Shown here: positions 6,424 through 11,699 of the stretch, in pieces
Position numbering within the stretch: position 1 is the first letter of the stretch
How the letters are laid out: the number at the start of each line of letters is the position of its first letter
Virus record (IMG/VR): IMGVR_UViG_3300043786_000796
Location: 1 to 39,812 of that record
DNA from: a virus
Reading direction: 5' to 3' (one strand)
DNA length: 39,812 nt
Made by a program: the position numbers and the translations under genes
The notes under the pieces: generated by a model
What the model saw: only the letters and a program-made list of their open reading frames with translations
Told to the model about the DNA's origin: nothing
Databases searched by the model: none

Positions 6424-6624
6424 ATGAGTGAACTCCTAGCCTTTAAATCACAGGTCGAACAATACCTTCAGGCCAACGGCATGAGGCCGACCAGGTTTGG
6501 AAAGCTGTTCGCAAACGACCCTCAGTTCGTGTTCCAGCTGCGCGAAGGCCGCGAGCCGCGCTCGGCAACGCGACACAAGATCCTCGAGGCGATGTCGTCG
6601 TCTGCTGGCGCGGAGATTGGCTGA
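6424..6624 (+). CDS. Cro-like small helix-turn-helix protein
   Basis: 66 residues. MSELLAFKSQVEQYLQANGMRPTRFGKLFANDPQFVFQLREGREPRSATRHKI has the layout of a short HTH protein: a first helix, then PTRFGKLFANDPQFVFQLREG in the place of helices 2-3. Similar small proteins stand opposite the repressor in alphaproteobacterial prophages. By position it is the Cro or early-regulator counterpart of the repressor. The ATG coincides with the predicted transcript start and lacks a ribosome site. Confidence 0.75.
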   Translation: MSELLAFKSQVEQYLQANGMRPTRFGKLFANDPQFVFQLREGREPRSATRHKILEAMSSSAGAEIG

Positions 6625-6625
6625 C

Positions 6626-6859
6626 GTGACGGTCACAAGTCTCACCGGCCATCGGCCATACCGCAGTCGGCACACCGACGATCTGCACCGCGACCGAGCG
6701 TACTGGTGGTCGCGAGCCAACAACCGGATCCTCGGACCCGAGGACGAGCGTTTCGCCGCGATGCGGCTCCACGACTGCGAGCATGAACTTCGCTGCCGTG
6801 GCCAGTTTCAAGAGTTCCGCGCACCTCCTCCCGCGCGGACGCAAGGCCCGGCCGCCTAA
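6626..6859 (+). CDS. Small rightward early protein, unknown (77 aa)
   Basis: GTG start at 6626, one base after the Cro-like stop, with GGAG about ten bases upstream. The protein is rich in Arg, His and aromatic residues (GHRPYRSRHTDDLHRDRAYWWSRANNRILGP). No domain recognised. Longer readings start inside the previous gene and are less likely. Confidence 0.6.
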   Translation: MTVTSLTGHRPYRSRHTDDLHRDRAYWWSRANNRILGPEDERFAAMRLHDCEHELRCRGQFQEFRAPPPARTQGPAA

Positions 6860-6939
6860 TCCTCCCGAGCGGTCGGGCCAATTATTCTGGATGTCCTGGG
6901 GGGACCAAACCGAACACTTCAAACGCAGGGAGAGCGCAG

Positions 6940-7428
6940 ATGGGTGAGCCGTACTCGGAAGAGGAAGCGAAGGAAACCCAGAGACTCTGGCGCGAGGGCT
7001 ACAGCGCCTCGCAAATTGCCAGCATTCTAAAAAACGGACGAACACGCAACAGCGTCATTGGTTTCGTTCATCGCAATTTCGAATACCCTTCCCGCAAGAA
7101 GGCAAATGGACCGTCCATGATGAAGGCGGCACGCGAGCCGAAGCAATTCCGCAGGCCTGCAGCGGCCGCCACGAAGCGAGCGGAGCCGGCGCCTGTACCC
7201 AGCACTGCTGGGCTCCCGCCGCTTCTCCTGCCCCTCGAGGACGTCAAGCCGGGCCAGTGCGGATACGCGTGCAACGACGCGAGAAGCTGGCAGCAGCACC
7301 TGTTCTGCGGTCACCCCGTCGCCGGGGAATCCCCGTATTGCGCCGAGCATCACCGGATCTGCTACGTGCCGGCGGTCAAGAAGAGCATCCGCAAGCGCGC
7401 CGACATCCTCTTCCAGGCGGGGCTGTGA
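6940..7428 (+). CDS. GcrA-family cell-cycle regulator homologue
   Basis: 162 residues. The N-terminal helix-turn-helix reads SEEEAKETQRLWREGYSASQ, IASILKNGRTRNSVIGFVHR, which is the hallmark of GcrA; a variable linker follows, then a Cys/His-rich end (QCGYACND, FCGHPVAGESPYCAEHHRICYVP) as in GcrA proteins. Known biology: in Caulobacter GcrA works with sigma-70 RNA polymerase at promoters carrying CcrM-methylated GANTC. Here it is the first strong ribosome-site gene (GGGAG) of the rightward early operon. Inference: it may redirect host or phage promoters during infection. The stop is coupled to the next gene (TGATG). Confidence 0.88.
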   Translation: MGEPYSEEEAKETQRLWREGYSASQIASILKNGRTRNSVIGFVHRNFEYPSRKKANGPSMMKAAREPKQFRRPAAAATKRAEPAPVPSTAGLPPLLLPLEDVKPGQCGYACNDARSWQQHLFCGHPVAGESPYCAEHHRICYVPAVKKSIRKRADILFQAGL

Positions 7429-7847
7429 TGGGCAAGAACAAGCCGTGGTTCCCCTTTTATCCGTCCGACTGGCTGCACGGGACGTCCAGCCTGACGCTGG
7501 AGGAATGCGGGGCCTACATCCAGATCATTGCGGCGCTGTACGAGTGCGACAACGCGCTGGAATTGGAACGCATTGAACACCCCGTCACCGGCAAGCTTCA
7601 GGGCTATTCGTACAAGCGCCTTGCACGCCAATTGAACACCCGCGCCGACAAGATTGAGAGGCTCGTTGAGGGGCTTGTAAAGGCCCACAAGCTGAGCATC
7701 CAAGCGGGCTTTTTGACCAACAATCGAGTGGGTCAGGAACTCGCGAAACGCGAGATGATCTCGAGAAGAAATCGAGAAAATGTTTCGAAAAGGCGAGACA
7801 GGCAAGACCCGAAAGTGAGGTATTTCAACGACTTACGCAAGATGTGA
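7428..7847 (+). CDS. DUF1376-family protein, short form
   Basis: 139 residues. KPWFPFYPSDWLHGTSSLTL then EECGAYIQIIAALYECDNAL is the DUF1376 N-terminal domain, usually found in phage replication-organiser proteins (O-like or YdaU-like). Residues ~65-115 (YSYKRLARQLNTRADKIERLVEGLVKAHKL) suit the winged-helix part. Most relatives are longer; here the basic tail ends abruptly in KVRYFNDLRKM. The -1 frame stays open beyond this stop to 7918 with a Gln/Pro/His-rich tail, so the C-terminus may have been lost by a small frameshift. This is the only replication-type gene recognisable in the genome. Confidence 0.82.
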   Translation: MGKNKPWFPFYPSDWLHGTSSLTLEECGAYIQIIAALYECDNALELERIEHPVTGKLQGYSYKRLARQLNTRADKIERLVEGLVKAHKLSIQAGFLTNNRVGQELAKREMISRRNRENVSKRRDRQDPKVRYFNDLRKM

Positions 7848-7936
7848 GTTTACGACCGTACAACGACCGAAGCCTTAAACCACAGTCACAGCATTTTCCC
7901 ACGCATATTCATTCCTAGTGGAGATGTAGGAAAGCA

Positions 7937-8143
7937 ATGGTCAAATACGCTCACGAAGACCGCGCAGCCTTCGTCGCCCGTGTTGTGCGCGAGAAGGGCT
8001 TTGGAGGGAAGGCAAAACCTCCCGTCCGTTCCAAGATCCAGCCCCGGCCTGTCGAAGAGATCCTGGCCGATCAGATCGCACATCAGGACCGCCGCGCTCG
8101 CGGCCTGTTCGAATTTGGCCCCGCAGAAAAATGGAGCAAGTGA
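7937..8143 (+). CDS. Small early protein, unknown (68 aa)
   Basis: 68 residues, basic, with GFGGKAKPPVRSKIQPRPVEEILADQIAHQDRRARG. GTAGGAAAG precedes ATG 7937. No family recognised. The 89 bases before it (7848-7936) hold no other gene on the plus strand apart from the possible displaced tail of the DUF1376 gene. Stop and next start overlap as TGATG. Confidence 0.65.
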   Translation: MVKYAHEDRAAFVARVVREKGFGGKAKPPVRSKIQPRPVEEILADQIAHQDRRARGLFEFGPAEKWSK

Positions 8144-8472
8144 TGACTGAACCGCAGACCGAAGAAGTTAAGCCGGATGAAAAAAAGGCAAAGCCCAAAA
8201 AGGAAAAAGTGCCGCTGCGGTCTTTGCCGCCTGTTCCGCAGGGACATGAGATCTACCACGTAGGCTTCTTGGCGATTGACCGCGATTTGCGGCCCGACAT
8301 GTCAAAACGGCAGCGCCAGAGAGCTGTTGAATTGAGCCACACGGCTGACTGGTGGTGGGCTCTATCTCTTCAAAACAAAGCCACCATTTACCAGCGGCGG
8401 CTCGGCCCGTTTGTTTTTGAATACGTTGGCGCCCTCAACAAAAGCATCCGTGAGACAAGGGCGCAGCCATGA
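8143..8472 (+). CDS. Early protein with lysine-rich N-terminus, unknown
   Basis: 109 residues. The first ~28 are Lys/Glu/Pro-rich and probably disordered (EEVKPDEKKAKPKKEKVPLR); the rest looks folded, with HTADWWWALSLQNKATIYQR. ATG 8143 is chosen over an upstream in-frame ATG at 8131 because it overlaps the previous stop. No family recognised. Confidence 0.68.
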   Translation: MTEPQTEEVKPDEKKAKPKKEKVPLRSLPPVPQGHEIYHVGFLAIDRDLRPDMSKRQRQRAVELSHTADWWWALSLQNKATIYQRRLGPFVFEYVGALNKSIRETRAQP

Positions 8473-8573
8473 CCCAGATGCGCTTCATCGTCATTCTCTG
8501 CGCCGCGTGTGCGGCCGTGCTGACAGCTGGTGCATCTGCCGGCCTCTTCGCTTGGCTGATGTTTGCCGTCTGA
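8469..8573 (+). CDS. 34-aa membrane peptide
   Basis: ATG 8469 overlaps the preceding stop as ATGA. Residues 5-33 form one long hydrophobic stretch (FIVILCAACAAVLTAGASAG, LFAWLMFAV). It is below usual gene-length limits but its coupling and composition support a real single-span membrane peptide of unknown function. Confidence 0.55.
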   Translation: MTQMRFIVILCAACAAVLTAGASAGLFAWLMFAV

Positions 8574-8588
8574 ATTGGGAGATCACTG

Positions 8589-8948
8589 ATGCCAAAGCCA
8601 TCTGAGAAGACCTTGCGCCTTCAAGCAGACAAGGAAGCCATCCAGCAAATGCTCGACCAGGGCGCCAGTTTCCGCCAGATCGGGCTTAAATACGGCTGCA
8701 GCTACACGCTCGTCCAATACGTGATGAAGCCAGAAACGAAGAAGGAACGGCAGCGAAAAACCAACGAAAAGAAGAACCGGGACACGACCGGCGTGAAGCC
8801 GCGGTCCTACGGGAAGCCAGAGCCGAAGGTGATTGTCGAGGGAGAACCTGAGCCGCCAGACACGCGCGATCTGACCGGCCGGATGTTTGGAGATCCGCTG
8901 CCTGGTCGCAGCTACCTGGACAGGATGAGAGCCAAGCAGGGCGCATGA
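8589..8948 (+). CDS. Helix-turn-helix protein with disordered tail
   Basis: 119 residues. Residues ~8-50 (LRLQADKEAIQQMLDQGASF, RQIGLKYGCSYTLVQYVM) resemble a resolvase/homeodomain-type helix-turn-helix, followed by a Lys/Arg-rich and Pro-rich tail. Probably DNA-binding; target unknown. The stop overlaps the next ATG as ATGA. GGGAGATCACTG precedes the ATG. Confidence 0.68.
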   Translation: MPKPSEKTLRLQADKEAIQQMLDQGASFRQIGLKYGCSYTLVQYVMKPETKKERQRKTNEKKNRDTTGVKPRSYGKPEPKVIVEGEPEPPDTRDLTGRMFGDPLPGRSYLDRMRAKQGA

Positions 8949-9151
8949 TCAATCAGCGCCATTTCCTGAAGGCATGGCTGCGCGCCAATTGGAAGGGCAT
9001 GCCTGACGAGCAGGCCGAGATCATGCTGCAGGCCGCAAATGCAATCGAGTCGCTCGAGTTGGACGTTATCTGCCTCAGATTGGAACTTCGCCGATGCGCT
9101 GGTACGCGATCCGAACCAAACCAGGCGCAATGCGCCAATCCGACCGATTGA
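8945..9151 (+). CDS. Small early protein, unknown (68 aa)
   Basis: 68 residues; helical start MINQRHFLKAWLRANWKGMP then DEQAEIMLQAANAIESLELD. It overlaps the NusG-like gene by 58 bases, so translation of the two is probably linked. No family recognised. Confidence 0.6.
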   Translation: MINQRHFLKAWLRANWKGMPDEQAEIMLQAANAIESLELDVICLRLELRRCAGTRSEPNQAQCANPTD

Positions 9152-9633
9152 CCATGGTCGAGGCGGAACTGCGCCTGTACGAGGTCGAGCATTACCTTCC
9201 GATCGAGACGGTGGAGATTCGCCACCACCGGACGAAAAAGCTGATTGAGATGCGCAAGCCTCTTTGCCCTGGCTATTGCTTCGTGGCCAATGTGATCGAT
9301 TGGACGCTGTTTGACCGATTGCGCTGGGCGACAGGGCCAATACGCATAAACAATCAGCCTGCCAGAATCCCTTTGGGCGACATTGACCAGATCAAAGAGG
9401 CCGAGCGCCTCATTCAATTGGCCTCAAATGCCCGCCAATCGGACACGCAGATCGAGATTAAGCGCCGGTTCCCCGCCGGAACCCGTATTAAAATCACAGG
9501 CGAGCATCCATTGCGCGGCCAATCAGCCTACGTATTGGAAACCAAAGGCCGCAAAAGTCTCAAAGCTGTCCTCAGCAGCCTAAAGGCGCTTCAAATTGAG
9601 GTGCCAATTGCCAACGCCATAGTTGACAGTTAA
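9094..9633 (+). CDS. NusG/RfaH-like transcription antitermination factor
   Basis: 179 residues. The N-terminus MRWYAIRTKPG, then AELRLYEVEHYLPIETVEIR, KKLIEMRKPLCPGYCFV and WTLFDRL follow the NusG N-terminal (NGN) domain in order (residues ~1-105). Residues ~125-175 (RRFPAGTRIKITGEHPLRGQ, then ETKGRKSLKAVLSSLKALQIEVP) match a KOW-type C-terminal domain. Known role: NGN domains clamp RNA polymerase and reduce pausing and termination. It is the last gene of the rightward early operon, upstream of terminase and all late genes, the place of lambda Q; I infer it is the late-gene antiterminator. No N- or Q-like gene is otherwise visible. Confidence 0.85.
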   Translation: MRWYAIRTKPGAMRQSDRLTMVEAELRLYEVEHYLPIETVEIRHHRTKKLIEMRKPLCPGYCFVANVIDWTLFDRLRWATGPIRINNQPARIPLGDIDQIKEAERLIQLASNARQSDTQIEIKRRFPAGTRIKITGEHPLRGQSAYVLETKGRKSLKAVLSSLKALQIEVPIANAIVDS

Positions 9634-9845
9634 GTTCGCGCCAATTGATTAGCGTTCGCGGCCTGTTCCGCAGGGGTCAATTGATCGTCCTGGGGGCTGC
9701 ACCAAGCTGGCGATTGCCGGCAATGGCCGCGCAATGGACTTCCAGAAAAAGCAGGCGGGATGTTTCAGACTGCGTCGACCGGCGCGCGGGACAAGGCCCC
9801 CATCGCCCGCGCAGAGCGGCGCGCCCCCCGCCTGCCCTGCACATG
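9634..9845. other. 212-base non-coding region between convergent operons
   Basis: No credible gene is seen. It separates the stop of the NusG-like gene from the end of the leftward accessory operon. It holds CAATTGAT twice (9642-9649 and 9678-9685, 36 bp apart), a 12-bp perfect palindrome ATTGCCGGCAAT (9713-9724), and a GC-rich stretch at ~9780-9830 where GCGCGGG can pair with CCCGCGC. There is no T-run. It may hold a weak bidirectional terminator or a recruitment site for the antiterminator made immediately upstream; neither can be shown by eye. Confidence 0.5.
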
Positions 9846-10037
9846 CTAAGGGCGCGAAATTCGGGCAAGTCCGGTGCTTTCAATCCCGATCAGGGCGAGC
9901 CGCAGATACGGCGGGATGGGGTGCTTCCGGTTCTCCCAGGAGGAGACTGTCTTCCTGGTGACGCCCAGGAGCGCCGCAAGGGCCTCACTGCTGAGGCCCC
10001 TGTCTGTCCGCCACTTGACGAGTTCGAGCGGGGTCAT
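9846..10037 (-). CDS. XRE-type helix-turn-helix regulator
   Basis: 63 residues: MTPLELVKWRTDRGLSSEAL, AALLGVTRKTVSSWENRKHP, then IPPYLRLALIGIESTGLARI. This is a complete XRE/Cro fold with Q-like position filled by E18-A19 and the typical SSWENRK recognition end. It is the last gene of a leftward accessory operon; ATG 10037 overlaps the previous stop as ATGA. It is a candidate for binding the 19-bp palindrome (11132-11150) at the head of its own operon. Confidence 0.82.
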   Translation of the reverse strand: MTPLELVKWRTDRGLSSEALAALLGVTRKTVSSWENRKHPIPPYLRLALIGIESTGLARISRP

Positions 10038-10231
10038 GCGCGGAGCCTCCTGTTGAAGTTTCTCGCCAGCAGCGCAACCCGGAGTTCTTCGTCAGTCTTG
10101 CCGAAAATGTCGGCGGCAAGGGCGCAGGCGACTGTTGCTGAAGGGTCTTCACTCCTTCCAATGAAGCAGGTTAGATCCTCGTTATCGAGAAGCCAGTCGA
10201 GCGTTTCGCGGTATCCCATACGCTTTGCCAT
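10034..10231 (-). CDS. Accessory protein, unknown (65 aa)
   Basis: 65 residues from ATG 10231, which stands seven bases after GGGAG; an ATG six bases earlier (10237) overlaps the previous stop but is too close to that ribosome site. MAKRMGYRETLDWLLDNEDL then acidic/helical to the basic end ARNFNRRLRA. No family recognised. Coupled to the XRE gene. Confidence 0.62.
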   Translation of the reverse strand: MAKRMGYRETLDWLLDNEDLTCFIGRSEDPSATVACALAADIFGKTDEELRVALLARNFNRRLRA

Positions 10232-10233
10232 CT

Positions 10234-10524
10234 TCATTCTCCCTTGTGTTGGCGCGCCTTCCGGCGCCGTTCCCAATCGGCCTGAATGAACGAAGGCACC
10301 CAGTCGTCCTCGCCGGTTTCCCGAATTGGCACTGGCGCCGCTTCGATCGGCGCGATGCCTTGGTGGACGATGTAGGACAGCGTGTTGAGGGCCAGCGCCA
10401 GTTCATCCCGGTCGTTGATGACCATTTTGCAGACTTCGCTTGCCTTCCGGCCTTCCTCTCTGGCGTGACGCTCCGCATCCGCCTTCATGGGGAAGAACCG
10501 AGTTCCAGACTGATAGACGATCAT
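10234..10524 (-). CDS. Accessory protein, unknown (96 aa)
   Basis: 96 residues: MIVYQSGTRFFPMKADAERH at the start resembles a small alpha-beta domain, then INDRDELALALNTLSYIVHQ and a basic C-terminus (DWERRRKARQHKGE). GGAGG lies eight bases before ATG 10524. No family recognised. Part of the leftward accessory operon. Confidence 0.68.
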   Translation of the reverse strand: MIVYQSGTRFFPMKADAERHAREEGRKASEVCKMVINDRDELALALNTLSYIVHQGIAPIEAAPVPIRETGEDDWVPSFIQADWERRRKARQHKGE

Positions 10525-10586
10525 TTCGCAATTCCTCCGTGGCGATGGATCCAGCGGTTGATCGAAAAAGTAATAACCGACCTCAC
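10521..10586 (-). CDS. Possible 21-aa leader peptide
   Basis: GTG 10586 has a strong AGGAG seven bases upstream and the frame ends in a TGA that overlaps the next gene's ATG (ATGA). The predicted peptide is MRSVITFSINRWIHRHGGIAK. Good ribosome site plus exact coupling argue for translation; the length leaves it doubtful as a functional protein, and it could serve to couple ribosomes to the 96-aa gene. Confidence 0.4.
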   Translation of the reverse strand: MRSVITFSINRWIHRHGGIAK

Positions 10587-10605
10587 GCCTACTCTCCTGT
10601 GTGGT

Positions 10606-10623
10606 GGGGGCATTCGCGCCCCC
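10606..10623. terminator. GC-rich hairpin between accessory genes
   Basis: GGGGGC (10606-10611), loop ATTCGC, GCCCCC (10618-10623). It lies 20 bases beyond the stop of the leftward 152-aa gene and before the rest of that operon. There is no T-run on either strand, so it may attenuate or stabilise mRNA ends more than terminate. Confidence 0.45.
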
Positions 10624-10642
10624 GGTGGGTTTCAGAGGTCGA

Positions 10643-11101
10643 TCACTTCGCCTTGACGGTCAGTTCAAGGATCTCGACGCGGTTGTCGGGCTGTTTGCAC
10701 TTGGCGGCTGACTTCATCGCCAGGTCGCGGCGGCCGCAGAAGCCGACCAGGAAGAACTCCTCATATTTGCCCTCGGCCTTGCGCTTCTCGACCAGGGCGA
10801 TGCGCTCGTTCCTCCTGGTTTCGGCGTACTGCTCTGCGGTGCCATGGGCCGCAACAATCTCGCGGGTGCGCTCTGACTTGTCCCAGCTGCGCGGCTCTTC
10901 GCCTGCATCCCACTTTGCGACAAGCTCCTGGTAGAATTTGAAGTTGCTGATGTCGGTCCTGCGCCAGCCCGAGTTCATCGCGTTATGTTGCGCGACCTGG
11001 TAGCTTTCGGTGCAGACGACTGCGTGGGTGTAGGTGCGGTCAGACTTCCTGGTGAAGACCGATCCGTCAGATGCTGTCGCGGTGTATGTGAACTGTGCCA
11101 T
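10643..11101 (-). CDS. First gene of leftward accessory operon, unknown (152 aa)
   Basis: 152 residues from ATG 11101, with GGGAGAA about ten bases upstream; a longer frame to 11143 would run into the regulatory palindrome. The first ~60 residues look beta-rich (MAQFTYTATASDGSVFTRKS, TYTHAVVCTESYQVAQ), followed by a charged helical part (SERTREIVAAHGTAEQYAET, RNERIALVEKRKAEGKYEEF) and FLVGFCGRRDLAMKSAAKC. No family recognised. It stands behind a promoter with one operator of the phage repressor type and a separate 19-bp palindrome, so its expression is probably tied to the lysogeny state. Confidence 0.75.
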   Translation of the reverse strand: MAQFTYTATASDGSVFTRKSDRTYTHAVVCTESYQVAQHNAMNSGWRRTDISNFKFYQELVAKWDAGEEPRSWDKSERTREIVAAHGTAEQYAETRRNERIALVEKRKAEGKYEEFFLVGFCGRRDLAMKSAAKCKQPDNRVEILELTVKAK

Positions 11102-11130
11102 GCCCGTGTTCTCCCGTTGTTGGTGATCAA

Positions 11131-11159
11131 TATGTAACGACACGTTACATGATAGTCAA
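11131..11159 (-). promoter_or_regulatory. Promoter of leftward accessory operon
   Basis: Minus strand -35 TTGACT (11159-11154), 17-base spacer, -10 TACATA (11136-11131), start predicted near 11124, about 23 bases before the ATG. The repressor-type operator 11159-11174 is centred near -42, the position from which lambda cI activates PRM, so activation as well as repression is possible. Confidence 0.55.
11132..11150. promoter_or_regulatory. 19-bp palindromic operator of a second regulator
   Basis: ATGTAACG-ACA-CGTTACAT has perfect eight-base arms. It differs from the repressor operators and covers the -10 and spacer of the accessory promoter. The operon's own XRE protein is the nearest candidate ligand. 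Confidence 0.7.
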
Positions 11160-11174
11160 TAGGAAAAATCCTAT
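11159..11174. promoter_or_regulatory. Repressor-type operator (perfect ATAGGA-N4-TCCTAT)
   Basis: ATAGGAAAAATCCTAT, perfect six-base arms of the immunity-region type, 4.7 kb from the repressor gene. It lies between the leftward accessory operon and the rightward terminase genes. Confidence 0.78.
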
Positions 11175-11210
11175 CAGAACTGCCGCAGCCTCTCAGAAAG
11201 GCAAACAGCC

Positions 11211-11699
11211 ATGGCCAAAAAGAAACTGGGCGCCCCGCCCAAATACGACCAGACCACCAGAGACGAGATCTGCGCAGCCCTCGCCGAAGGCCGCAGCCTG
11301 CGCTCAATCTGCAGGCAGGAGGGGATGCCCTCGATCGTCCTGGTATTGCGATGGTTGAGGGAAGAACCGGCTTTTGTGACGCAGTACGTGCATGCGCGCG
11401 AGGCCCAGGCCGACGCCCTTGCCGAGGAGATCCTCGAGATCGCCGACAACGCGTCGAACGACTGGATGGAGCGCGAGGATCCCGAGAACCCGGGGTTCAG
11501 CCTCAACGGCGAACACATCCAGCGCTCCAAGCTGCGTGTCGACGCCCGCAAGTGGTGGGCGTCCAAGGTGGCGCCGAAGAAATACGGCGACAAGGTCGAG
11601 CAAACGCTCAAGGGCGAGGTTGCGGTTCGCAACGTCCGCATAGCCGTCGAGGCGGCTCAGTGGGCGCCACGAAGCCCCGACGATGCTTCGGGACGATGA
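11211..11699 (+). CDS. terS: Terminase small subunit
   Basis: 162 residues. The N-terminal part has a helix-turn-helix (IC AALAEGRSLRSICRQEGMPS) for binding the packaging site, and the middle carries YVHAREAQADALAEEILEIA, RSKLRVDARKWWASKVAPKK and YGDK, the pattern of Sf6 gp1-like small terminases. It forms the ring that recognises phage DNA and delivers it to the large subunit. It overlaps the large subunit gene by 17 bases. Sf6-type small subunits are usually associated with headful packaging, which fits the circular map. Confidence 0.92.
   Translation: MAKKKLGAPPKYDQTTRDEICAALAEGRSLRSICRQEGMPSIVLVLRWLREEPAFVTQYVHAREAQADALAEEILEIADNASNDWMEREDPENPGFSLNGEHIQRSKLRVDARKWWASKVAPKKYGDKVEQTLKGEVAVRNVRIAVEAAQWAPRSPDDASGR

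Noticed and set aside
7912-7932. TTCCTA...TAGGAA as another repressor operator
   Set aside because: Arms are in the outward order with a nine-base gap and do not match ATRGGA-N4-TCCYAT; the right arm is just the ribosome site of the next gene.
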